NCBI RefSeq assembly: GCF_020882245.1 | Contig: NC_083598.1 | Location: forward strand, 82,589,714-82,653,713 | Origin: Rhopalosiphum padi | Lineage: Eukaryota; Arthropoda; Insecta; Hemiptera; Aphididae | Length of the DNA: 64,000 nt | Direction of reading: 5' to 3' | Shown here: positions 38,426 through 49,518 of the stretch, piece by piece | Layout: each line of letters opens with the position of its first letter | How positions within the stretch are numbered: the stretch's first letter is position 1 | Made by a program: the position numbers and the translations under genes | Notes under the pieces: model-generated | What the model was told of the DNA's origin: nothing | The model's input: only the letters and a program-made list of their open reading frames with translations | Database searches by the model: none

Positions 38426-39051
38426 AAAATTATATATTAGCTTTTAATTTAAAGAATTTCAACTGTGAAAGGGTGAACTTGTATAAGGAGAATAAGGATA
38501 TTTTCATCCAGGATACCAATGTTATGTATAATGACTTCCAACACTTGACAATTAAACGAAAAAATGTGTATTTATTATATTTTATCGATATCGAATAATA
38601 AATTTGGTTTATATTCAATTGTTAAATCTTTTATTGTGCTTCTTAAAATTAATTCAGTGGCATTAATATTATATAATAATACATGATATAATTATTAACA
38701 GATAAGCAGCATAATAAAATATTTACATTTATATATTGAATCAACATTACTACTTTATTATTTAACTTACATTTTTCCATTTTTTTTTTTTATATTTAAC
38801 TGCCCTACTAAAAAAAAATATATTGTTCTTATGGTTCTCTATGTTTCCAACAAAAACAATTCACGCCGATTACGCAACATGAAGGGCACCGCATTTTATA
38901 CAAACACGAGATTTATTATTCATCTAGTCTTTTGAAATCGGTAAACATTATTTTTTAAATTATCACGAAAATTGATTCAATTCAAATCCGAAAGGTTCGA
39001 CATAAAGTAATTTCAAAAAGTGGAACACAGTAAACAAAACAAAACAAAATA

Positions 39052-39067
39052 CCTTAGGTACCTAAGG
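39052..39067. repeat. Perfect 16-bp palindrome
   Basis: CCTTAGGTACCTAAGG equals its own reverse complement. It is the longest non-AT palindrome noticed in the window. Confidence 0.9.
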
Positions 39068-39160
39068 AAATACGTTGTTTTTTTATTTTATTTTTTATTT
39101 TTCTCTGATAAAACAAAAGTAATTAAACAAATAAAAAAAACTAAAACGCTCAGATAAGCA

Positions 39161-39195
39161 TATAAAAAGGCGAGTTTTGGACAAGGAATACACAA
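39161..39195 (+). promoter_or_regulatory. Strong TATA box, candidate promoter
   Basis: TATAAAAAGG at 39161-39170 is a textbook TATA box followed by CGAG. The region about 30 bases downstream (ACACAAACTG near 39190) has only a weak initiator. Overlapping frames lie downstream on both strands (plus 39294-39569, which opens with TTG, and minus 39216-39551), neither recognised. Confidence 0.25.
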
Positions 39196-39811
39196 ACTGA
39201 AAGGAACCCGAAAATCTAGGGAATCAGATTTATTCGCATTTTTATCTGACTCGAGTAATTTTGTTGTTGTTTTAGTTTTGTCACAACAAGCTTTTGTCCC
39301 GTACGAAAAGCGGGTTTATTGCAATTGGATTCTACTCGTTTTACAGCAGTCGAAGGCGATTTGCTCAGATTATAAATTATTATTTTATCGAATCGCGAAT
39401 AATATCCACGAACAATAAGAAAACAAACGCACTCCAAGTTATACAGTATAATATAGGTACTATATTTTATACACAAACTAGCTTTGAAATTGTATTTTGT
39501 TTTCCAAAACAACTTTGGGAATACCATTTTTTTAATTCTACGAATAAACATTACGCGTTTCTCTGTTGAACGGCGTCGTTCATTCCGAACAACAGTTTTC
39601 GAGTATAGATAGGTAAGAGCGTCATTGAAATACTGACAAATAAAGATTTTTATTATTATTCTTATCGCACTCGAATAGTTTTTCTCGAAAACGAATACTT
39701 GACATGATTAGATTGTAAGGTAAATTGGATATCTCGGTGTCTAACGAAAAATAGCGTCTAAGACCGACAGTGTTTCCGTAAACATAATATTATATCTATC
39801 GAAAATTCCAA

Positions 39812-40081
39812 ATGATATTCGACGTCTTATTCAGCACACACGCGTTCCTCGCGATGGTAACCATATTTTTAACGGCTTGTGCAGATGACATAAGTTTCAA
39901 ACGTAAAAAACATTTTCATTGTAAAATGTTAGTAAATCGCATAACGAAAACGACGCACGCCCGTTTAGTTAAATTGTGTGTGCACAACTGCATTTATTAC
40001 TTAATTTTGAGAGGTAATCATGTTGCTTTTTTTTCTTACAAATCTTTTACCAGCCATTTGAACGATATAGCATTCGAATAA
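39812..40081 (+). CDS. Candidate small secreted protein, 89 codons
   Basis: ATG at 39812 to TAA at 40079. The N-terminus resembles a signal peptide: a hydrophobic stretch (FLAMVTIFLTACADD) ending in an Ala-Cys-Ala cleavage-type motif after about residue 24. A basic, Cys-containing segment follows (FKRKKHFHCKM). Several Cys and His residues occur later. A GAGAG|GTAATC donor-like site near 40012 could end an exon inside the frame. The codon pattern is A/T-rich like the background, and no homologue is recognised. Small secreted proteins are common in sap feeders, which is context only. Chance origin is quite possible. Confidence 0.2.
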   Translation: MIFDVLFSTHAFLAMVTIFLTACADDISFKRKKHFHCKMLVNRITKTTHARLVKLCVHNCIYYLILRGNHVAFFSYKSFTSHLNDIAFE

Positions 40082-40461
40082 TATGTCTTACAACGGTAAA
40101 CAGTTCACGTCGAGACAGCAACTAACGCCGAAGACAAAAAAATACACGAATGTCAATAAAACAGTAACCAGTCTGTTGGTTATTATAACAAGAAGTCACG
40201 CGAGCGTTCGAACAAACAATTGTCAGTATATCGAAAAATACGTATAGACATGCGTGACGACACTCGTGTTATAATATTGTAATGTAATGTCTAATGGAAA
40301 CGGTACATGATTGTAATATTATAGTTACGATCATTTAAATTTTTATTAATCGTTATAATAGCAGATGAAATTTTTTTTAAAACGATTTACGAATGTTCTA
40401 CGGCGATAACATTTTAAACGTGTGCGTTTCATATATAATATTATTGTTGTCATAATAATTA

Positions 40462-41112
40462 TTATACGAACGTCCACCGCAAAAAGCTACCTACGATATC
40501 GTAATCCATCCCACGTGCTCCGGGAGAGTAAATGTTTTTTTTCAATTTTTCGTCAAACTTTTCTCCATACACGTGTAGTAGGTACCGTGACCACATATCG
40601 TAGTCCGTACAAGTCACAAGTGTATATAAAATATATGTCATATTAAAATTCACGGCGGCGATTCGTAAAATACGGAATGGATTAAATTGGTTTTTAATTG
40701 AATTGCTTATTTCCTTTCGCGCACGAATAAAACTAGTTTCTTTGTGGAGAAAGTTATAATTGAAAACTAATGAAAATAGTTGCAGTGACGACGACACGCC
40801 ACCGTGGCGTCGTCGCCCTTCCGTTTGAAAAATATGTTTCAGTGGCCGAACTGAACTCTCGACGCCTGTGCGTATACGTGTACTACACGGGCGTGACATA
40901 TCGTCATGGCCGAATACGCACAGAAACAGATCTCGCAAAAAGCTCAAAACGGTGTACGCGGTGCTCCGACAAATTTGACGATTTCCCTTCGTAAATTCGG
41001 TCCAACGCGCTTGCGGACATGTCAATAACGGTTCCGGCGCGCACCAATAGGAGCTCTCCGGCGGTAATTTTTGTGCACAAGTGTTAATCGTCCTGAGAGT
41101 TATACATCGCAT
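40462..41112 (-). CDS. Longest open frame of the window, 216 codons, unidentified
   Basis: ATG at 41110-41112, stop at 40462. This length is exceptional here, because nearly all other frames are under 125 codons. The peptide has no low-complexity region and contains all residue classes. It has several Cys in the first 60 residues, a basic centre, and a C-terminal part with Asp-Tyr-Asp motifs in a repeated context (TDYDMWSRYL and MDYDIVGSFL). No signal peptide, transmembrane segment or known domain is visible. Two plus-strand frames (40422-40646 and 40770-40994) overlap it, so the GC-elevated island partly explains the openness. It may be a lineage-specific gene, an exon or chance. I cannot assign a function. 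Confidence 0.22.
   Translation of the reverse strand: MRCITLRTINTCAQKLPPESSYWCAPEPLLTCPQARWTEFTKGNRQICRSTAYTVLSFLRDLFLCVFGHDDMSRPCSTRIRTGVESSVRPLKHIFQTEGRRRHGGVSSSLQLFSLVFNYNFLHKETSFIRARKEISNSIKNQFNPFRILRIAAVNFNMTYILYTLVTCTDYDMWSRYLLHVYGEKFDEKLKKNIYSPGARGMDYDIVGSFLRWTFV
40492..40503. repeat. Perfect 12-bp palindrome
   Basis: TACGATATCGTA, self-complementary, lying inside the 216-codon open frame. Confidence 0.85.
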
Positions 41113-41787
41113 ATTATGTGAAACGGAAAACGAAACGGTTGAAACGATTTAACGACGGAGAGATTAAGATGTGTGTTTTTTTTTTTTCAAATAAAATATT
41201 CTAACAATTATTATATTCACGCGGGTGAAACGTTTACCAAGTATATACTGCATGATCTCACGTATATACTTAAAAAAAATGTCAGTTAAGCCCGTTACGT
41301 CGATATACTGGCCCGTATGTTATACGGAAAGTCTTCGTATTCGGAAAAAATATTCTGCTGCCGCTTTGTACCGTATCGTCGTGTGTTGCGATTTAAAAAA
41401 ATCCAGTTTTACACTGAACGACCAACGAGGACGAACGGAAATAAAAAAAATACTAAGTACCCATCGTATTATACGAATTTCGAACAGTTGAAAATATTCG
41501 TACAATAATACAATTGTATTATAATATAATATATATATAGTGATACATTACGATATTATGTGGAATTGTGATGCTAATTCCAAATAATGTTCGACTACAA
41601 CGGTGTAGCGTGAAAAGTCACTTTTTGTATATTGTTCAAAGTGTATATGTGGGTACTTACGGCCGTTTATATCGGACGAGTATTTAGCGGAAAACAAAAG
41701 CGCAGGTGGAACGAACGGTTTTTTCTCTCGATTTTTTTTTTCTGTTTTGTTTTTAATAACGGTCCTCGAAACAACGTACATATTATG

Positions 41788-41792
<5 letters not shown>

Positions 41793-41842
<50 letters not shown>
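41793..41842. repeat. TG microsatellite
   Basis: About 24 perfect GT units. Confidence 0.98.
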
Positions 41843-41844
<2 letters not shown>

Positions 41845-42805
41845 TATCGGAGGTCAGGGCTGCGCTGCGATCGGCTCAGAGTCGGTTTAATTAAATAAAA
41901 AATAATTAACTCGACTATACCGTACACGGCGAGGACGCACTCGAATTTTGAATTCAACGACCGTATCAACCGTATTGTATGTGATATTATGATGTACATA
42001 ATATAACGTATATAATAACAGTGCTCTATATATATTATGATGTCTGCAGAATGTACACGACGCGCTCTAATCGTATACCGTCCGCCGCCGCCGTCGTCCG
42101 GCGCGAGAAAGGGAGGAAAACTCTCTGTGCAGAGGGCGCGTACCTCCGCCGCGGCCGCCGCCGCATATTCCGCCGTCGTACGCGCGCGAAAGTCGGACGG
42201 TCCGATGTGGTCGCGGCCCGCACGTGTGCAGTGCATTATGACTGTCGTCGTGCGATAGTATTGCATTATTGTCGTGCGAAACGGCGCGACCGCGGTGTTC
42301 ATTATTATCGCCGTCGTCGCGGCGGCGGCTTACGACGACGGGTAACGATAATATCGTCGTGATAATAATATTATAATAATAACGACGACGACAACAAAAA
42401 CAATAATGATAATGATATGACGGTGTGAAGCGGCGCGCGCGCTCGCCATCGTCCGACGTAAACACACCACCACTGTCCGGCGGTTGACGACGGTCGTTTA
42501 ATTAAGCGCACCGACGAGTTTATTACATTTTCAGAGCCGATTCGAGAGGGATGCGAATGCTCGCCCGACAGCCCGCCCATCATATTATACGCCGTTTGCT
42601 CGGGCGGAGGACGTGCCCCACCGCCGCTACGGCCACCTATAACGCCGTCTTGCACGCCGCCGCGCGTACTCGTTATTCTCTCTCACCCACATATATACTT
42701 ATATATATGTTTGTTTGCAGGAATTCGATTGCTCCTCTCGCCCCCCCCCCGTAAATCCGTCCGAACAAATTACCGCGACGATAACGTCTGACCGACAACG
42801 AGGCA

Positions 42806-42830
42806 AATAATAATAATAATAATAATAATA
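42806..42830. repeat. AAT trinucleotide repeat
   Basis: About eight AAT units. Confidence 0.95.
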
Positions 42831-42880
42831 TATAAAATAAATTGATTTCCCCGCCGCGTACGGTTACCGCGGCGGTGGGT

Positions 42881-42886
42881 ACACAC

Positions 42887-42919
<33 letters not shown>

Positions 42920-42943
42920 GGTGGGCATGCGTGCGCGCGCGCA
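42881..42943 (+). other. G-quadruplex motif flanked by Z-DNA-type repeats
   Basis: 42881-42910 is strictly alternating purine-pyrimidine (ACACAC then GT units). 42911-42925 is GGGTGGGTGGGTGGG, four G triplets with single-T loops. 42926-42943 is again strictly alternating and includes GCGCGCGCGC. The order is therefore Z-prone, G4-prone, Z-prone with no spacer. Confidence 0.9.
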
Positions 42944-43569
42944 CTCTCCCCGTCCGCGAATAACGGCGGTCTAGCGTCCCCGCACCACCTTCTTAACCCA
43001 CCACCCGCGCCCCAAGAGTCGCGGCCACCACTCCTCGCGCGCGTAATATTCTCGAGCACCGAAAGCGTATAATATGTATTATGCGATATGTGCTGCACCC
43101 GTACAATAACGTATTGTTATAATGATATCGTCGCGTTGATCGATTTGGCGCACCGGCAGTGGTTGCATTTCCGGTAACCGCGGCCGGTGTCTGCAAGCAA
43201 TCACACGAATCATACACGGCGAGAATAAGGTTTACGATGTATTGGCGAACAGCTCATCGCCGTTACCGTCGCTTCCGTCCGATGCGTTTGGTGCGGCGTG
43301 TCTATTCGCCGTACGCGCCGTCGACGACTTGCAGCGAATCGATCTCCACTGGCGTTCGATCGGATCAGTGGCGTTTCCGGATGTGGGTTAGCAAATAAAG
43401 TCAAATAACGCCGAGTGTGTGGTTGTGCCCGCGTCCGTATCAAGAATTTATCCGTATAAACGATTTTAATATCGTCCCTCGTGCTGCACCTCTCGTCACC
43501 ATTACTTTCGGCCACCGGACGCGCCACTGGGTCAAATCGCGTATACGATTCACGAATCAATTATACGTT

Positions 43570-44160
43570 AAAACAAAAAAAATCCCGTTTTATATGTTTA
43601 TGTGTGTAAATAATACTGCAGATTATACAAAATATGCGTTAACTCGGAATGATATTACAAAAGTACGATTCATTCGAATTATATCGCGTTATATACTCAA
43701 ATTGTTGAGTATTATTAAAACTACGAGTTTTAAGCTTTTTAATATATTTTTAGTAAATAATACCGTATAGGCAGCGATTATTATATTAAAAAAAAACCAT
43801 ATGGTAATATTGCGATGTGCTCAATTTTATTTCTGTAATCATATTTTTTATAAATTAAATACAATATACCGTGTTTACGATATTACTTTTAAATGAGTTC
43901 GTATTCGAAATATTTTGAATACCTATACCATTTTGTTCTTTGTATTTTTAATTTTTTTTTAGTATAGTATAATACAGGTACACTTCCGTTCGGATCAAAT
44001 ATAATAATCTAACGTTCAAACAATTAAATGTTTTCTTTTAATACATTATTTAGACGAAGTGCTAAACATCAAAGTGAATGTAATTTAATATTGGACTGAA
44101 CGCATTGTGCCGTGCCGCCATTCAGTAGCTATACCTACGGAACGATGCAGACCGTTCAAT
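43570..44160. other. Non-coding, returning to AT-rich
   Basis: The 117-codon plus frame (43417-43770) that enters here begins in the CpG island and runs into AT-rich DNA with an Ile/Lys/Thr-rich tail. It looks like chance. Confidence 0.45.
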
Positions 44161-44165
44161 GATGG

Positions 44166-44191
44166 AAGAGAGAGAGAGAGAGAGAGAGAGA
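44166..44191. repeat. GA microsatellite
   Basis: Thirteen AG units, then AAAATATAGA. Confidence 0.97.
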
Positions 44192-44199
44192 AAATATAG

Positions 44200-44720
44200 A
44201 TAACGATTTCCCTGGATTCTACCGAATATTGCTCACATCTTTTTCATTTTAAAACGCAATCTTCCTGCCTCCTTTATGTTCCCCATAAACTCCCACGAAA
44301 CGCTTGGAAATCTACATGATCATCCCTACTTAAACGCCATGCCTCCTGGCACAGCATCATTCCGTCGACTATTTCTCCTCGCGTTTATGGATCCGAGGTA
44401 TTACCCTACCCGCAGAAACATAATCGCAGACCAATCCTGATTGCGTCTCGTATATACCTTTCTCCCGAATCATGCATACCGCATTTATCTATGAATCCTT
44501 TTATAGTCCGTGCGTGTGTACCATATGCGCCATGACGAGCGTCCTTCTATAAATCCTTATATAATATACTTTCTCTATCTAAAAACATGTTCCTGTGCCG
44601 GCGTCCGAGTATACTGTGCATCTACGACGTTTCATCTCCCGGCATTAATCTTGCCCTCAGAACGCGTTACCCTTCCGCAGTTTACATCACGATTTCCGAA
44701 ACGTGTGATGCAGGTTCTTT
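44200..44720 (-). other. C-over-G skewed segment, candidate non-coding exon on the minus strand
   Basis: Over about 500 bases the plus strand has clearly more C than G and many pyrimidine blocks (CTTCCTGCCTCCTTT, CCCATAAACTCCC). The minus strand is therefore purine-rich, as many exons are. I followed the minus strand in all three frames over much of it and met stops repeatedly, so it is not a protein exon. A long non-coding RNA exon, untranslated region or decayed repeat are options. Confidence 0.25.
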
Positions 44721-44859
44721 GTAAAAAAAAAAATAAAATAAAATAAAAAAACAAATAGCGCAGCACACAAAAACGGCAGAACTCGTTAGTCCGCCCTGTA
44801 TACAAATATAAATTGTGTATGCTCTTTTCGAGTTCATTAATCGAACGTTCGCGCATCGA

Positions 44860-47500
44860 ATATTAACGCGTATAAATAAACTGTTTCGAAATAGGATTAA
44901 AATGTGTTGACAAGACGAATAATAATAAAACAATTGTGTATACAGAATTTAGAGATTACCAGCGTTATCGTTTAATATAATATTATGTAGTACTATACAA
45001 ACTGTACAGGATGGACCGTAAAGTTTTCCAGTATTCTATCAAACTATGTTTACATATACAACGACATAATATATAAAAGCATGTCATATAAAATTAACAC
45101 ACACTGTGTCTGATATATTATGATGTATATAATTAGTTCATGGATGTACAAGTGCTGTTTGAAATACAAAATTCGATATTATGTTTAATGAGAGTAGAAT
45201 TAATATTCATGCACTTTTTCAGATTAAAATAACTATTAAATATTGCAATACAATGTGTTTATATATAGTTAATTTTAACAAGTATTTACCAAGCGCAATA
45301 TTATTTTAAATAAATAAACCTCATAAAAATAAAAATATCTAATGTTTTTAAATCATTATATTCAACTATATGAGGTGATTTAATGCAAAATCATAATTAT
45401 TATTTTTTTTTTGAACTTCAATTAAATAGTTAGCTACCATAAGAATTACATTTGAAGCTCAATCGTTTTTCATACACTATCACATGTTAATACTAATTTC
45501 TCTTCGATGTTGCCATAAAAAGTTATTTTCTAAAGTAATCATGATATGTTGGTTTTTTCTTACATTACACTGAAAATGGATTGAATTATGATAATACATT
45601 GATAATATTAAACGAGACCCAAATCTGATATTTTTAAATTAGCAAATTAGCATCACATGTGAGATATTACTAAAGTCATAAGTTTAAGGTGCTACAAGCG
45701 ACTTAATATTTAGTTTTTAATCATCTATTTAAAAAAATCAACAAATTTAACCAAGATTTATTATAGACAATTAATTTTAATTTTAACTTTTACAAATGCT
45801 TCAACATTGATCAATTATTATGGTAGCAGACGAAAATCCACAAAACAAAACGTTAAATATTAAATTGAATTTTGTAATAAAAATAAAATAACGAGTTTTA
45901 CATTTGATAATTTAAAAGGTAATATAAGAAAAAAACACGAAGTAAGTAGAATTTGTGTAATATTGTTTTCAGAAAACTTAAGTACCGTGTTCACAAATAA
46001 AATACATGCAATGCTTATATAACCCAGTTCTTAATTATTATAAAGTTATATACATTTGTTCATTTTGAAAAATAATTTGTTTTAGAAATAGAACTAATTT
46101 GGTGTCCCAAGAAAGTAAACACATTATACATAAATGTTATAAAAAAATATAGAACACAATTTCAAAGTAAAATTTTGTTGTAAATAGAAGCGTTTTCATT
46201 TCATGGAATTGTTATATACATTTTGTTTTATAAAAAACGTCGTATTTTAAATATATTTTTATATCTTACTCAAAACTTGTACATATATTAATCATAATTT
46301 TTCTTGATACTTATAATTTATCTAATATATTATCTTGTTTTTTAATCGTTATTAAGTAGATAATAAATAATTTAAACAATATAGTCGATGATTAATAATT
46401 TTTATTTTGTATATAAAATCATTAGTGGCTTTCGATAAACATAATTGTTTGTTTTTAGTAATAATTATTACTCATACAATTATTTAATCATTTTATCTTT
46501 TATACAATAACATTTCAAAAATGATTCTTGTGAACGTAATTTATAAGTGCAATTAATGAAAAAATCAAACAGATCACGTGGACTAAGTTTTAAATTATTT
46601 AAATATGTATTTTTTTTTCAATTTAACCAAATTTCACCATAAAATATAATATAGGTTCTTTTAAATACAACATTGATGATTTAGTAAAAATACAGTAAAA
46701 TAAGTACCTATTTCGATTTGCGGGAACTCGTCAATAAGTCCAACAGCATAATATTTGAACATTTTATGTAAATTGCTAAGACACCTTCAGCTGTGCGTGA
46801 CAAATACTCATGAACACTCAGGAAATACGAAATATCCATACTAATATTATTAGACATTTTACACTATATATATATATCCAACTGGGAGCAGAGAAAATAG
46901 TCAGCTTTGAGAAAAAACAAAAGGACATCGAAACAGCTCAAAAAAACACTCATTGCTTTGATCTACTATCCACTCATATTAAAAAAAAATAAGTCACAAT
47001 ATAAAAATATTTAGATGACTTCTTACTAAAATATATTAAACAATAAATATAAGAATGCTTTAAAAAAAAATGTATAAGCTAATATATATTTTACCTTGAA
47101 TATAATATTCAACTATTAATAATATCAAATATTTATGTAAAATAAACAAAATTTCACTTATACCGTCTACCGTGAATGTAACTAAAATAATATTTTATTC
47201 TCAAATAATTAAAAACCTAAAATATTTCGTCAGCAAAATAAAATGTAAAGCTCAAGATTGTATAAAAATAACAATTGAAAACTACTGCAGCAAGTCATAA
47301 CACATATTTGTATATAAGCATGGATAGACAATACAAAAATAATGTGTAAAACGACTGTTCGTTCCAGAGATATAAGATCATCAAATTATATTTAGACACT
47401 TAAGTTTCATCATTCTTATTACCACACAGTACATAGTCGAATAATGTTTTAAAAGATTTTTTTTTATCTCTATTATGACCTCTTGTCGTTTTAAAAATTC
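44860..47500. other. AT-rich gene desert
   Basis: AT-rich with no islands. The 60-codon plus frame at 46810-46992 is Lys/Thr/His-rich and ends in a poly-A run, so it is treated as chance. Confidence 0.6.
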
Positions 47501-48030
47501 AACAGGCATTCGATGGCCTATCCTCCCCCCCCACGAGTTACCAAAAAATCACTTGTATCACTGCATCAGTATATATTTTTGGTTATTCCACCGCACAGAT
47601 CGTCATTTCACAACCAGTTTTCACGTGTTTTTGCGTTAACCTTTTCTTTAAAACGTATTCATCCGTTCATTGTCAGTACAGTAAAATGTAATATTATAAA
47701 AACCCCAATATTATATAATTTTTGTTATTATATTATGCTCATGTAGTCAAGTCTTGGCATATTAGGTTTCTCCGTCACCACGACTAAAAACGCTTCATGT
47801 TATAATAATCATATTTTTTCCCCATATATTATAATCTGTGGTCGTTTACATCTTTCAAAAAGTTTTTTACTGTTGAAATATTAATGTATACTTTGAATAT
47901 TTGATGTGGCAATGTCACATTGGTTATTCTTTGATATTGCAGTAGAAGTACAACAAAACAACTATATTTTAGAAGTAAAAAAAAAAACCGCTAAATACTC
48001 GTGTACACTTTTCACCGGTAAAATTTAATT
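47500..48030. other. Mixed DNA with a C8 run
   Basis: TCCTCCCCCCCCACGAG (C run at 47525-47532) opens a slightly mixed segment. A 77-codon plus frame (47513-47746) has a Phe/Ile/Tyr-rich end and no recognisable content. Confidence 0.35.
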
Positions 48031-48399
48031 ATGTCTTTCAGAGTAATTCTGACCACTTTTTTATTGACCGCATTGTATAACGCAATGAGTTCTACATTTC
48101 TTCCTAACGACCAATTTTTTTTCCAAAATGTGTACCGTGACTTGTTCACCCAAATCATCATCGTGTACAACGCGAGTATTTACGGTATTTCTTTCAACTT
48201 TGCAATGGACTTTGTCCGCGGACATACAAATACCTACTATAAAATAAAGGCTGTATTTTCGTGTATTTGGGCGTACGAAAATTCTAAAGTTCTATCGTCC
48301 GGGCTCGGCGTTCGGGGCGGGCCGCGGGCGTACGACGAACGAGCGTTTCACGCGTTATTGTGTTTCGTCCAGTTCAAGCGTACACAGTCAGAAAACTAA
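48031..48399 (+). CDS. Candidate 122-codon ORF with signal-peptide-like start
   Basis: ATG at 48031 to TAA at 48397. The first residues (MSFRVILTTFLLTALYNAMS) form a basic-hydrophobic stretch like a signal peptide. The middle is aromatic-rich (PNDQFFFQNVYRDLFTQ), and the last third turns Gly/Arg-rich as the DNA becomes CpG-rich. CTTTCAG inside the first codons also resembles a splice acceptor, so the true exon, if any, could begin there. No family is recognised, and the change of composition along the frame argues for chance. Confidence 0.17.
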   Translation: MSFRVILTTFLLTALYNAMSSTFLPNDQFFFQNVYRDLFTQIIIVYNASIYGISFNFAMDFVRGHTNTYYKIKAVFSCIWAYENSKVLSSGLGVRGGPRAYDERAFHALLCFVQFKRTQSEN

Positions 48400-49309
48400 A
48401 AAAAAAAAAAATAAGTAGGAAAAAATCGAATTTCGCGTTCCAATAAACAGTGACAAACATACGCGATACACGAGGAAAGTTTGAAAAATCAGTCCAATCC
48501 GTTATCTTGTCCAAAAGTTTGGGTCCCTCGATAACGCGGTGTATATTATATTATGTAACGGGCTATAATACGTATATTATTATGCTCTGTGCGAGCTGTA
48601 TAATATCGTCTCGTCGACACGCATCGATCGCTGTCGTCGACCACCGCCGTCGTCCATAAACAACGACTCCTCATCGCTGCATGTGTTCCGACGATTGTGA
48701 TGTATTGTCGTTGTCGTCCTTGGAATTATCTTCACATTCGAAACAATCGCAACTATTCGGTTGTACATATAAAACGCAAATCGCATTAAAAAAAAAAAAA
48801 AACAAAAAATTATTGTTTCGGGAATAATAATACGTATAATGTTTCTAGTCAAGTCGTCTGATGGAACGATTGCAACAACCCTTTTTTCATCGATTGAGCA
48901 AGATTCGAGTATTAGGCAGTTCATGTTTCAGTGAAAACATCGATATAACTTTTGAAGATGTGTCTTATCGATGGACACGTCGACTACACGCGATGCCTAT
49001 AAAGACGTGAACTATTGAAAAAAATATACAAATATAATATACATTAACATTAAAAACCATCATTTATGTAAATCAAAATGCGTTTCTCACATCGCTCTGC
49101 GCGGTATACCTTTGAAACCATATCGAATCCGTAAAGGACGATATTTCCACCCACACGATTTCTAGATAGGCATACGCACTTAAAACGTTCAAAATCTCAT
49201 CGTCGTCATTCCGAGTGCGTGGGCGCACGTCCGATAATAATTATTATATATATTTTTAACAAAAGCCGGTCGTGGAGATTAAAAAGTTTAAATTAATTTC
49301 AGTATCGTA

Positions 49310-49342
49310 CATATATATATATATATATAATATATACATATA
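49310..49342. repeat. AT microsatellite
   Basis: AT units with short interruptions. Confidence 0.95.
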
Positions 49343-49491
49343 TCTCAGAGTATACGACCGGAATTCACACGGAAACACAAACCGAAACCGATGTTAAGCC
49401 CGTCGTGTTTCCGACTGCGAAATCCGACCAAATATACAATATAATAATATAAACGATGATAAACGCCACAAACAACTGTACAACTTATACG

Positions 49492-49518
49492 TATATAATA
49501 TATATATATATATATATA
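49492..49518. repeat. TA microsatellite
   Basis: TA units with one interruption. Confidence 0.95.

Larger units (their letters stand above)
42010..43560. promoter_or_regulatory. Large CpG-rich island, possible promoter or 5' exons
   Basis: The most CpG-dense part of the window, with GCCGCCGCCG, CGTCGTCG and GCGCGCGC words. Many frames are open on both strands but encode Arg/Ala/Pro/Gly-rich strings typical of GC-rich non-coding DNA. Two good plus-strand splice acceptors occur, TTATTACATTTTCAG ending at about 42534 and TATGTTTGTTTGCAG ending at 42720. A minus-strand acceptor GATTGCTTGCAG ends near 43190. These fit untranslated first exons of a gene, but no donor-acceptor chain could be closed. 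Confidence 0.4.

Noticed and set aside
39216..39569. 111-codon minus and 91-codon plus frames
   Set aside because: They overlap over most of their length, the plus frame needs a TTG start, and both are low in informative residues.
41667..42302. 211-codon minus-strand frame
   Set aside because: It reads through the TG repeat as poly-His-Thr and through CpG-rich DNA as Ala/Arg-rich strings. Its length comes from composition.
42551..42754. 67-codon plus-strand frame after a good splice acceptor
   Set aside because: The peptide is Arg/Ala/Pro-rich from CpG words and runs through a second acceptor and a C10 run without a donor.
42673..43098. 141-codon minus-strand frame
   Set aside because: Passes through TG, AAT and CpG repeats (His-Thr, poly-Leu and Gly/Arg strings). 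No protein-like core.
43210..43770. Opposed 116- and 117-codon frames
   Set aside because: They overlap on opposite strands in a stop-poor CpG-rich segment and show no motif.
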